Below are positions 23,381 through 30,494 of a stretch of DNA of 35,578 nucleotides, piece by piece. Below the pieces are notes generated by a model. The model made no database searches. It saw nothing but the letters and a program-made list of their open reading frames with translations, and was not told the origin of the DNA. The stretch comes from JBCBRD01 sp039819785 (GTDB taxonomy: Bacteria; Pseudomonadota; Alphaproteobacteria; Rhizobiales; Hyphomicrobiaceae). The stretch is taken from assembly GCA_039819785.1 (NCBI GenBank), contig JBCBRH010000039.1:1-35578 (forward strand). Reading direction: 5' to 3'. The position numbers and the translations under genes are program-made. Each line of letters starts with the position of its first letter. Position 1 is the first letter of the stretch.

Positions 23381-23863
23381 TCAGAATTGATCCCGCATGT
23401 TCGTTGGGTCTGCGCCAGCCCGGTCAATCCAATAGGATACGCTGCCTGTTGGTTTGCGTCGACGCAACGGATCTGCGCGCAATTGCAAAGCAAGGCCAAA
23501 CGGAATGATCGCAATCGCATAAATCACGAACATGATGACGGGGCTCACCACACGGTTCAAAATCAGCGCAAGCGCAAACCACGCGCGGTTGAGCGGCGCC
23601 AACCAGGAAGCTGCAAAAACCGTTAACGCCGCAAACACACCCGATATGGCGATCATCGTCCAAGCCCATGCGGCGTCATTTCGAAACACTATCGCCAAGA
23701 TGAGAAACACGACGGCGAAAACAGTCCCCGTCGATTTGTCCGATGGCATGGGTCCTTTATCGTCGATGATCGTTTCATGATGGGCAGTGCGTCGCGCCTG
23801 CTGATCGTCACTTCTGGAAAACAAATTGGCCCCAATCACCCTTGCCCTGTTCTTCTTTGCCAT
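23381..23863 (-). CDS. SxtJ-family membrane protein
   Basis: 160 residues. After a charged N-terminus of about 45 residues come two long hydrophobic stretches (GTVFAVVFLILAIVF and WTMIAISGVFAALTVFAASWL), then LAPLNRAWFALALILNRVVSPVIMFVIYAIAIIPFGLALQ and a basic RADPLRRR...SYWIDR tail. The LNRAWF/VSPVIMFVIY core is the SxtJ signature, named after a saxitoxin-cluster protein that accompanies a carbamoyltransferase. GAGGAG is 10 nt before ATG 23863; ATG 23749, just before the membrane part, is an alternative. It is the first gene of the SxtJ-DUF5989-carbamoyltransferase set. Confidence 0.84.
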   Translation of the reverse strand: MAKKNRARVIGANLFSRSDDQQARRTAHHETIIDDKGPMPSDKSTGTVFAVVFLILAIVFRNDAAWAWTMIAISGVFAALTVFAASWLAPLNRAWFALALILNRVVSPVIMFVIYAIAIIPFGLALQLRADPLRRRKPTGSVSYWIDRAGADPTNMRDQF

Positions 23864-23936
23864 TTCCGTGCATCTCCTCTTGCCCGGTGGGCGAAGCGTT
23901 TGCTCTCAGCCGCTGCAGTCCACAACGGCGCAATCG

Positions 23937-23965
23937 TTGACCAAAACCGGCAGACAAACTATAGC
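23937..23965 (+). promoter_or_regulatory. Putative sigma-70 promoter for rpsT
   Basis: TTGACC (23937-23942), a 17-bp spacer and TATAGC (23960-23965). It matches 5/6 and 4/6 of the consensus hexamers. A start near 23972 would leave a leader of about 240 nt beginning with the hairpin at 23975-24002. Confidence 0.45.
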
Positions 23966-23974
23966 TTTGGCATT

Positions 23975-24002
23975 GACCGCTCGAAGTTTGCTTCGGGCGG
24001 TC
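23975..24002 (+). promoter_or_regulatory. Leader hairpin upstream of rpsT, attenuator-like
   Basis: GACCGC, T and CGAAG pair with CTTCG, G and GCGGTC in a 12-bp stem (one U-G pair) closed by TTTG. A T-rich GTGTTTTA follows a few bases later. It would form at the extreme 5' end of the transcript from the putative promoter, so premature termination or 5'-end protection are both possible. Confidence 0.5.
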
Positions 24003-24212
24003 TGTGTTTTATGGCGGACCCGATATGGGCTGGCTCCAAGGCTGGAAAAGAGTGATTCATCCACACTGGCCAAATCCTCGTTCCAATCATCAAAGACAGT
24101 CACATGACGGCTTTCTCCGCTGCCATCAGCCAAGCTCTTAACAGAGCAAAGTTTGTACCAGGGGCGGTGCCAGCACCTGCATGAGCCCCGCATCAGCCAA
24201 AACGGAGCCAAA

Positions 24213-24488
24213 ATGGCCAACACGAAATCGGCTAAGAAAGCCGTACGTCAGATCGCCAAACGTACTGAAATCAACAAAACCCGCCGCACGCAGCTCCGGT
24301 CGCATGTTCGGGAAGTCGAAGAGGCTATCGCATCTGGCAATGCCGAGGCCGCAACCAAGGCCCTGCGGACCGCACAACCTGTGATCGCGCGTGTCGGACA
24401 AGCCGGTGTCATTCATCGCAACACAGCGTCACGCAAGATCGCCAGATTATCAGCACGGGTGAAGGCGTTGTCGGCACCCCAAGCCTGA
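24213..24488 (+). CDS. rpsT: 30S ribosomal protein S20
   Basis: 91 residues. MANTKSAKKAVRQIAKRTEINKTRRTQLRS is the classic S20 N-terminus, followed by TKALRTAQPVIARVGQAGVIHRNTASRKIARLSARV, in which the GVIHRNTASRKISRL block is diagnostic. It binds 16S rRNA in the body of the 30S subunit. GGAG lies before ATG 24213. Placed upstream of dnaA as in many alphaproteobacteria, but a rhodanese gene and a structured non-coding stretch intervene here. S20 often controls its own translation; the leader hairpin at 23975-24002 may relate to this. Confidence 0.97.
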   Translation: MANTKSAKKAVRQIAKRTEINKTRRTQLRSHVREVEEAIASGNAEAATKALRTAQPVIARVGQAGVIHRNTASRKIARLSARVKALSAPQA

Positions 24489-24515
24489 TCTTAAACAGTC
24501 TGCATTATACTTTAG

Positions 24516-24754
24516 TGTGGTGGAGTGTCCGGGGATACCACATTCGGTGCCATTGATTGTGGCACAATAGTACCATCTTTCATGTGGTGAGTGCCCCAAA
24601 CGTGAGCAGCCGTTAACCATTATGGTTTGGGGATTTAACGGCGCTCAAGAATCGATTTCAGGCCGTCTTGCGAGCTCGCCTCGGGGCTCTCCGAGGTAGG
24701 AAAACGACACTTTCATGTCATGGCGGCCCCAAATATTTTTGGGGCCGTTTTTTT
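24516..24754 (+). ncRNA. Candidate structured RNA (or rpsT 3' UTR element) with pseudoknot-capable core
   Basis: TATACT at 24506-24511 could be a -10. Successive structures follow: TGTGGT/ACCACA (24516-24542), GTGCCA/TGGCAC (24547-24565), interleaved CCCCAAAC (24594-24601) with GTTTGGGG (24625-24632) and GCCGTTAA (24609-24616) with TTAACGGC (24635-24642), an AACCAT/ATGGTT alternative inside, the palindrome GCGAGCTCGC, CCTCGG/CCGAGG, and the terminal hairpin with T7. Interleaved 8-bp arms are the geometry of an H-type pseudoknot. It could be an independent small RNA or the processed rpsT 3' UTR. I recognise no Rfam family in it; 6S, 4.5S, RNase P and tmRNA signatures were looked for and not seen. 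Confidence 0.45.
24724..24754 (+). terminator. Strong Rho-independent terminator downstream of rpsT
   Basis: CGGCCCCAAA (24724-24733) and TTTGGGGCCG (24738-24747) form a perfect 10-bp stem with a TATT loop, followed by T7. It lies 236 nt after the rpsT stop, so either the S20 mRNA has a long structured tail or it ends a separate RNA. Confidence 0.92.
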
Positions 24755-25048
24755 ATGCTGCAACGTGTGGAAATGTTCTGAAACGCCTGTGGATTCAATA
24801 GCTTCCAGAAGGTGAATGCGCTGCAGCACCAGACTCGCAACCTTCGATTTTTGCTGCGTTTTCAAGCGAATTGCGGCTGCAAGCCACCTCCAACGAACCC
24901 CTTGAATAAACATTTCGGAAGGTCTAGATATCTGATCACCGCGACGGTCTTCACCGTTGATCTGAATGTTTCAAACTGAACCGCAATGGTTGTGTCGAGC
25001 ACGTTCTTCGCTCGAGAGTTGTGTCAAAGACTTGATCAGGACGTTCAA

Positions 25049-25073
25049 CTTGCCAAATTACAGGTTTGGCAAG
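25049..25073. promoter_or_regulatory. 9-bp inverted repeat upstream of the rhodanese gene
   Basis: CTTGCCAAA and TTTGGCAAG are perfect complements separated by TTACAGG. The element lies about 90 bp before the rhodanese start and has no T-tract, which suits an operator for a dimeric repressor better than a terminator. Binding protein unknown. Confidence 0.45.
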
Positions 25074-25164
25074 CGCGGGGAAACTGCGTCTTCGACGATG
25101 TCGGGTACCACCAGCCTGAGATCGAGGGTGATTGAAGACAAGGTTCTGACAGCGGAGAAGTTGA

Positions 25165-25608
25165 GTGGGGTCAGTTGATTTGGAACGTGTGCCTGATGTG
25201 TCGAGCCAGGAAACTTGGCAGGCACTTCAACAAGACGCTGCAACTGTTCTGATCGATGTGCGGACACGATCAGAGTGGGCTTTCGTCGGGCTACCTGATT
25301 TGTCGGCATTGGACAAGCAGGTCGTCACCATCGAATGGCAGACGTTCCCAGATAATCGGCTCGATCCCGACTTTGCCGACCGGCTGTCACAACACTTGGA
25401 GACGAGCGGCGTAGGGAGAAATGACAAGCTCTTCTTCATTTGTCGATCTGGTGGACGCTCTCGCATGGCAGCCGAAGCAATGAAGCAGGCGGGCTTCGCG
25501 AACTGCGTAAATGTGGCGGATGGATTTGAAGGTCCTTTGGACCCCGACCGCCATCGAGGCACCATCGCAGGCTGGAAAAAGACCGGTCTGCCCTGGGTGC
25601 AAGGATGA
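25165..25608 (+). CDS. Rhodanese-domain protein
   Basis: 147 residues, a single rhodanese domain. VLIDVRTRSEWAFVGLPDL is the N-terminal CH2A-like motif, and the active loop is FICRSGGRSRMAAEAM with Cys93 as the persulfide-forming residue. The C-terminus NVADGFEGPLDPDRHRGTIAGWKKTGLPWVQ is typical of alphaproteobacterial rhodaneses. It should carry sulfane sulfur in the cytosol. GTG 25165 has GGAGAAG 7 nt upstream. It sits between rpsT and dnaA on the same strand, which is uncommon, and has a 9-bp inverted repeat upstream. Confidence 0.9.
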   Translation: MGSVDLERVPDVSSQETWQALQQDAATVLIDVRTRSEWAFVGLPDLSALDKQVVTIEWQTFPDNRLDPDFADRLSQHLETSGVGRNDKLFFICRSGGRSRMAAEAMKQAGFANCVNVADGFEGPLDPDRHRGTIAGWKKTGLPWVQG

Positions 25609-25833
25609 GGGTTCAGGGGTCGGGGAAATAGCGGAACCACCCCCTAATCCAATCACCAAACCGGGCGCTTAGTATCCAGCCTTCAAATCAGACTTAGCGT
25701 CGATCACCAGAACACATCAGTCGCAAGATCAAGTGGGCGTTTTCACCAGCCTTCTCAACTGTGAGACCGGTCATCCGATCAAGCGATGCAACATCCATTG
25801 GGCGATGGATTGAACAACAAGTGCGGGGACAGC

Positions 25834-27522
25834 ATGCAATCAATACAAGAGCTTCAAAAGCAGGGACTTACGAAAGCCAAAGACGCAAAAGCACGGTCTT
25901 CCAACGAGACCGACACCACAAATTCAGCAGTGAACCCAACTGACACGGTTACGCGCGGCGCAAGCGGCACCGCGGCACGGCGTCCGTCCGGAAGAGGTGC
26001 CGTCGCACGGGCCGGGTCGTCGTCTGAAGCCGTCGACAAGCCAGGCTCAAAGGTGCGCAAACTCCTGCGCGCAAACCTTGGCGAAGAGGTTTTCACAAGC
26101 TGGTTCAACGCGTTGGAGTTCGATAGCTTCGACGGCACACGCGCACAGGTTTCTGTGCCGCAGAAATTCCTAAGGAACTGGATCGCAACGCACTACGTCG
26201 AGACCATTCTAGAGTGCTGTAAAGCCGAATTCGAAGGCGTGAAATCAGTTGAAGTCGTGCTCAGGGAACCCGGCAAGCCGGTGGCCCGCACGAGCGAACA
26301 ACAAGCCAACAACCCAGGTGCTTTGAACGACGGAAACGGGAAGCCAACGTTGCACGGTTTGGGGCGTCAGCCATCCTCATTTTCCAGCCAGCACAATGGG
26401 GCATCGCCATCGACACATCCTTTTGAACGCGGCCCATCTAATCCGAACTTCGGCCGCACCCAGGTCGGCGGCTTCGAGGGTTCGCCGCTTGATCCACGGT
26501 ACACATTTTCAAGTTTCGTCGTGGGATCATCAAACCGGATTGCCCACGCAGCAGCAACACGCGTTGCCGAAGCAGTTCTGGGCGAAAGCGCCGGCTTCAA
26601 CCCGCTCTTCATGCATGCAGCCGTCGGCCACGGTAAGACACACCTGCTTCACGCTATCGCTTGGGAGGTTAAGCAGCGCAAACCCCAGGCGCAAGTCCTC
26701 TATCTGACGGCAGAAGGTTTCCGTTACCGCTTCGTTGAAGCGCTCCGCAGCCAGGATCCACTGGCATTCAAAGAGAATTTCCGTCAGGTCGACATCCTAT
26801 TGATCGACGATTTGGAATTCATGCAGGGCGAAAAAACAGAGCAGGAATTTGATCATATTATTAACGCCCTTTTGGATGGTGGCCGTCAGGTCGTCGTGGC
26901 CTCGGCCCGTCCGCCCGCACACATCGAACGCATGAACGAACGGATGCGTTCACGTCTTCAGCGTGGCCTCGTAACCGAAATCGGCAGCCTTGATGAAGAA
27001 CTGCGGATGGAGGTCCTCCGCAAGCGTCTGGACGAAAAACGCCAGATGGACCCCACGTTCAAACTCGGCGACGACGTCATGGGTCTGCTGGCCAACCAGT
27101 TGACCGAGAATGGCCGCGAATTGGAAGGCGCCATCACCCGGCTGTTCGCCAACTGGCACTACATGCGCACACCAATCACAATGGACATCGCTGAGACAGT
27201 CATCCGTGACCTCGTTCAAGGTCTTGAGCCACGCCGCATCAAAATCGAAGACATTTTGCGGTACGTTTCGCGCCACTTTGGCGTCTCAAAAAGTGACTTG
27301 CTGTCCCAGCGGCGTCATCGCTCAGTCGTCTGGCCACGCCAAATCGGCATGTACCTGGCAAAGCAAATGACGTCGCGCTCACTTCCTGAAATCGGGCGTA
27401 GGTTCGGTGGCCGGGACCACACCACGGTTCTGCACGCTATTCGGAAGATTGAAGGCGAATTGGCCAAGAATCAGAGCCTGAACGAGGAAATCGATGAGTT
27501 GCGGAAGATGATCTCCCATTAA
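25834..27522 (+). CDS. dnaA: Chromosomal replication initiator protein DnaA
   Basis: 562 residues from ATG 25834 (CGGGGAC upstream; ATG 25786 is a less likely alternative). Residues 1-70 are a Ser/Thr/Ala/Arg-rich extension, followed by domain I (GSKVRKLLRANLGEEVFTSWFNAL), a long disordered domain II (about 160-220), the AAA+ domain with Walker A AVGHGKTHLL (His where Leu is usual, GLGKTHL), Walker B ILLIDDLEF, and domain IV with the DNA-binding signature GRDHTTVLHAIRKIE. It binds DnaA boxes and opens oriC. The extension makes it longer than most relatives. A terminator follows at 27593-27627, so dnaN is transcribed separately. Confidence 0.97.
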   Translation: MQSIQELQKQGLTKAKDAKARSSNETDTTNSAVNPTDTVTRGASGTAARRPSGRGAVARAGSSSEAVDKPGSKVRKLLRANLGEEVFTSWFNALEFDSFDGTRAQVSVPQKFLRNWIATHYVETILECCKAEFEGVKSVEVVLREPGKPVARTSEQQANNPGALNDGNGKPTLHGLGRQPSSFSSQHNGASPSTHPFERGPSNPNFGRTQVGGFEGSPLDPRYTFSSFVVGSSNRIAHAAATRVAEAVLGESAGFNPLFMHAAVGHGKTHLLHAIAWEVKQRKPQAQVLYLTAEGFRYRFVEALRSQDPLAFKENFRQVDILLIDDLEFMQGEKTEQEFDHIINALLDGGRQVVVASARPPAHIERMNERMRSRLQRGLVTEIGSLDEELRMEVLRKRLDEKRQMDPTFKLGDDVMGLLANQLTENGRELEGAITRLFANWHYMRTPITMDIAETVIRDLVQGLEPRRIKIEDILRYVSRHFGVSKSDLLSQRRHRSVVWPRQIGMYLAKQMTSRSLPEIGRRFGGRDHTTVLHAIRKIEGELAKNQSLNEEIDELRKMISH

Positions 27523-28025
27523 GTCGTCGAACGATTGTACGGAGAACACTCTCGACAAGTTTGCGCTGGAGGGGGCGAAAGCGCGAGGAAAGAGCGGGCC
27601 GGTGGCAACACCGCGTCCCGCTTTTTTCTCACGTGAACCCTGAAACTTGTCCACATCCCGCTGCAATCGTTGCAGAGCGAAGACAAAGTCTTGAAAAACA
27701 CGCGGCAATTGGGTCTATTGGCGCTCCACGTGAATCGCATGTCGCGACTTCGCGCCTGCCTCCTTCGATGTTCTTGCTGCCTATCGGGCCATGTGCTTGA
27801 AGCAAACGCAAACAATACGGCTCGTAGAACACCAACTAGATCTCTGAACCGTGCTCTAAAGGCTCAAGATCGACACTCCACGTTGAGGGCAAGGACGTCA
27901 CGGCGGTCGGCGCAACTGCTTCCGAAAACACATACACTTGGGTGTTCGGACGGGCGCACGACAAAACAAAGGACCAGGGTCAAAGGCCGCTTCAACCGAA
28001 CCGGACGAGGCCCCAAGGGATAGAT
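27523..28025. other. dnaA-dnaN intergenic region
   Basis: 503 bp with no convincing gene. It starts with the dnaA terminator (27593-27627). One near-consensus DnaA box, TTGTCCACA (27647-27655, one mismatch to TTATCCACA), follows. A single box fits DnaA control of dnaN rather than an origin. The dnaN promoter must lie in the remaining 370 bp. Confidence 0.5.
27593..27627 (+). terminator. Rho-independent terminator of dnaA
   Basis: AGCGGG pairs with CCCGCT around an inner CGGTG-GCAA-CACCG hairpin with a GNRA tetraloop, followed by T6. It lies 70 nt after the dnaA stop. Confidence 0.85.
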
Positions 28026-29147
28026 ATGCGGCTAGTCATTGAACGCGGCGAACTCCTACGCGCACTCAGTCACGTCACGAGCGTCGTCGAGCGGCGCACG
28101 ACAATCCCCATCCTCTCAAATGTGCTCCTTCGTGCCGAGGGTGACGAGCTGTCGTTCAAGGCCACCGACCTTGAACGCGAAGTCATTGAAGCAGCGCCTG
28201 CGAGTGTCGAGACGGCGGGCAAGCTCACTGTTCCAGCGCATATGCTCCACGACATCGTACGCAAGCTGCCGGACGGCGCGCAAATCGAGATGACGCGCGA
28301 TCCAGAAAAAGACCGGATCACAATCCGGGCCGGGCAGTCGCTGTTCGCCTTGCAAACCCTGCCGGCAGATGACTTTCCAGATCTTGCAATTGGGGAACTC
28401 CCCAACACGTTCGAAATCAGCGCCAGCGAATTGAAGCGGCTCATCGATAAAACCAAGTTCGCCATCTCGAATGAAGAGACGCGCTACTATCTGAACGGCA
28501 TCTATCTACACCCGGCCCAATCCGCGGATGGAGCGCCCATGTTGCGCGCGGTCGCAACCGATGGACATCGCCTGGCGCAGGTCGAGTTTCCCATGCCGGA
28601 AGGCGCTGGCGAAATGCCCGGCGTAATTGTCCCGCGCAAGACCGTGCACGAACTCCACCGCTTGCTGGAAGCCTCGGCTGGAAGCGTGCGCGTCGGCGTG
28701 AGTGACACCAAGGTGCGCTTCGAGATCGGGACGGTGACACTGACCTCCAAACTGATCGACGGCGCCTTCCCGGACTATGCACGTGTCATCCCGCAAGGAA
28801 ACGACAAAGAGCTGAAGGTATCAAACGCCGAATTCATGAGTGCGGTCGACCGGGTTTCAACGATTGCCTCAGAGCGCGGCAGAGCCGTGAAGCTGAACAT
28901 CGGCGCTGAAAAGCTGGTGCTTTCCGTCAACAACCCCGAAGGTGGCAGCGCGACCGAGGAACTGGGCGTGGACTATGTCTCAGACCCGCTCGAGATCGGT
29001 TTCAACGCGCGCTACCTCCTCGACATTGCCGGACAGTTGGAAGGCGAGGAGGCCCGCTTCATGCTGGCTGATCCTGGCTCACCAACAATGGTCCGTGACG
29101 CAGCAGATCAGACAGCGCTCTATGTCTTGATGCCGATGCGGGTCTGA
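28026..29147 (+). CDS. dnaN: DNA polymerase III beta subunit (sliding clamp)
   Basis: 373 residues, standard length. MRLVIERGELLRALSHVTSVVERRTTIPILSNVLLRA is the canonical clamp N-terminus. The second domain has TRYYLNGIYLH and VATDGHRLAQVEF, and the third IDGAFPDYARVIP, FNARYLLDIAGQLEGEEARFMLADPGSPTMVRD and the terminal YVLMPMRV. It dimerises into the ring that tethers polymerases to DNA. AAGGGAT precedes ATG 28026. It is separated from recF by a sterol-desaturase-family gene, whereas relatives usually have dnaN-recF adjacent. Confidence 0.97.
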   Translation: MRLVIERGELLRALSHVTSVVERRTTIPILSNVLLRAEGDELSFKATDLEREVIEAAPASVETAGKLTVPAHMLHDIVRKLPDGAQIEMTRDPEKDRITIRAGQSLFALQTLPADDFPDLAIGELPNTFEISASELKRLIDKTKFAISNEETRYYLNGIYLHPAQSADGAPMLRAVATDGHRLAQVEFPMPEGAGEMPGVIVPRKTVHELHRLLEASAGSVRVGVSDTKVRFEIGTVTLTSKLIDGAFPDYARVIPQGNDKELKVSNAEFMSAVDRVSTIASERGRAVKLNIGAEKLVLSVNNPEGGSATEELGVDYVSDPLEIGFNARYLLDIAGQLEGEEARFMLADPGSPTMVRDAADQTALYVLMPMRV

Positions 29148-29211
29148 TCCCTGTTGAGCTAACCACATGAAACCGGACAGTAGCGGCTGTCCCGCCCATG
29201 GGCCTTCCGCG

Positions 29212-29257
29212 CCGCGATCGGCCACTGTCCATGGGTGAGAACAGCGGCCGATCGCGG
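29212..29257. repeat. 12-bp perfect inverted repeat after dnaN
   Basis: CCGCGATCGGCC (29212-29223) and GGCCGATCGCGG (29246-29257) enclose 22 nt. A smaller GGACAG/CTGTCC hairpin and two CCATGGG copies lie nearby (29175-29235). There is no T-tract. Possible mRNA-end structure or operator between dnaN and the desaturase gene. Confidence 0.7.
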
Positions 29258-29376
29258 GCCCAGCAAGAGGCCGCAGCTTACCGATTATTTAAGCTTTTTC
29301 GCCTAACATCGTTCCGCAATCCTGCGTCGAGGCGTGTTTCGCCGACCGACCCATACGGTTTGAATGGCGAACATCC

Positions 29377-30426
29377 ATGACCCCAGCCTTTGTAGCGATC
29401 GACTACGAATCCACTCTGCAATTCCTGGCGTCGCGGCCAAACCAAGCGCTCTCCTTCGGGGCGCTGTTCATCGCCTTCGTGATTGCGATCTGCTACTTCA
29501 GCTACATCTACAAAAAGCGGCGCGGCCGCCCGGCGAGTGTCCGCAAGCTCCTCTCATTCGTATTTCCACGACGCCTGATCGGCCACAAGTCGAACCTCAT
29601 CGACTTCATGATGTTCTTCATCAACCACAAGCTGATCGGCCTGGCACTCGTTTGGATGGTGGTCTCGTTCCACTACATCCACCAGTCCGTGAATGGGGCG
29701 ATGGCAGCAGCGCTTGGCCCATCCTCGCCCACGACATTGGACCCATGGCTGGTCACGGCCATCATGACCGTCGCCCTCTACATCGCATATGAATTCGCCT
29801 ACTGGCTGGACCATTGGCTCTGCCACCGCATCCCATTTTTGTGGGAGTTTCATCGCGTGCACCACGAAGCCGAAGTGCTGACCCCGATGACGAACATCCG
29901 TGTCCATCCGGTGGATTCGCTGTTTTTCTCAAATGTGATGGCCGTAGTCATCGGGAGCGCCAGCGGCATGCTCACCTATGGCTTCGGCTATGAAGCCAGC
30001 GACATGACGATCTATGGCATCAACGCAATTCTGATGGTCGGGATCCTGCTGGTCGTGCAGCTGCAGCACTCGCATGTCTGGATCCCCTTCACCGGTGTCT
30101 GGGGCCACATTTTCATGAGCCCGGCCCACCATCAAATCCATCATTCACTCAACCCGAAACACTACGACACGAATATGGGCAGCTGCCTGTGCGTTTTCGA
30201 TTGGATGTTCGGCACACTCTACGTGCCCTCCAAGGAGCGTGAAAAGATCACCTTTGGCGTCGAGCAGGAACACGCTGACGTCGATCCCCACACGATCATG
30301 CACAGCCTCGTCGACCCCTTTGTCCGCGCCTTCCGCCACCTCCGGCCGGCACCCAAAACAGCTGCGGCTTCAGCAGCTGACAAGCCGGCTTCAGACCTGA
30401 ACACGCCGATTGTCCCAGCTGAATAA
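29377..30426 (+). CDS. Sterol desaturase / fatty acid hydroxylase family protein
   Basis: 349 residues of the membrane di-iron superfamily (PF04116). Several transmembrane segments (for example ALFIAFVIAICYFSYIY and IMTVALYIAYEFAYW) surround the histidine clusters HWLCH, HRVHH, HxP and AHHQIHH, which bind two irons. FLWEFHRVHHEAEVLTPMTN and GHIFMSPAHHQIHHS are family-typical. It should use O2 to hydroxylate or desaturate a lipid in the inner membrane. The C-terminal 35 residues are an Ala/Pro-rich tail. No strong ribosome site precedes ATG 29377. It lies between dnaN and recF in the same direction, a position not expected from its function. Confidence 0.88.
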   Translation: MTPAFVAIDYESTLQFLASRPNQALSFGALFIAFVIAICYFSYIYKKRRGRPASVRKLLSFVFPRRLIGHKSNLIDFMMFFINHKLIGLALVWMVVSFHYIHQSVNGAMAAALGPSSPTTLDPWLVTAIMTVALYIAYEFAYWLDHWLCHRIPFLWEFHRVHHEAEVLTPMTNIRVHPVDSLFFSNVMAVVIGSASGMLTYGFGYEASDMTIYGINAILMVGILLVVQLQHSHVWIPFTGVWGHIFMSPAHHQIHHSLNPKHYDTNMGSCLCVFDWMFGTLYVPSKEREKITFGVEQEHADVDPHTIMHSLVDPFVRAFRHLRPAPKTAAASAADKPASDLNTPIVPAE

Positions 30427-30494
30427 AGCGGTTGGGGCCCGGGCGGAACGGAATGATTTCCATCTGGAGCTGAAACGCTCTAAGACACGCTCAC

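Larger units (their letters stand above)
23864..24212. other. Divergent intergenic region of the SxtJ and rpsT genes
   Basis: 349 bp with no gene. It contains the putative rpsT promoter (23937-23965) and the leader hairpin (23975-24002), described separately. The remaining 200 bp before rpsT would be a long S20 leader in which I see no further clear structure. Confidence 0.55.
24489..25164. other. 676-bp region between rpsT and rhodanese genes
   Basis: No gene is called. The first part (24500-24756) is densely folded and ends in a terminator; see the ncRNA entry. The second part (24757-25164) contains a 9-bp inverted repeat at 25049-25073 and a short frame (24966-25178) without homology. Only single degenerate DnaA-box-like sites (TGTGGATTC near 24789) are seen, not the cluster expected of an origin. 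Confidence 0.5.

Noticed and set aside
24966..25178. 70-codon plus frame upstream of the rhodanese gene
   Set aside because: No SD, overlaps the rhodanese start and spans the inverted repeat; composition is not protein-like.
24489..28025. oriC around dnaA
   Set aside because: Only isolated DnaA-box-like sites (TGTGGATTC near 24789, TTGTCCACA at 27647) were found, with no cluster or AT-rich unwinding element; in many alphaproteobacteria the origin lies elsewhere.
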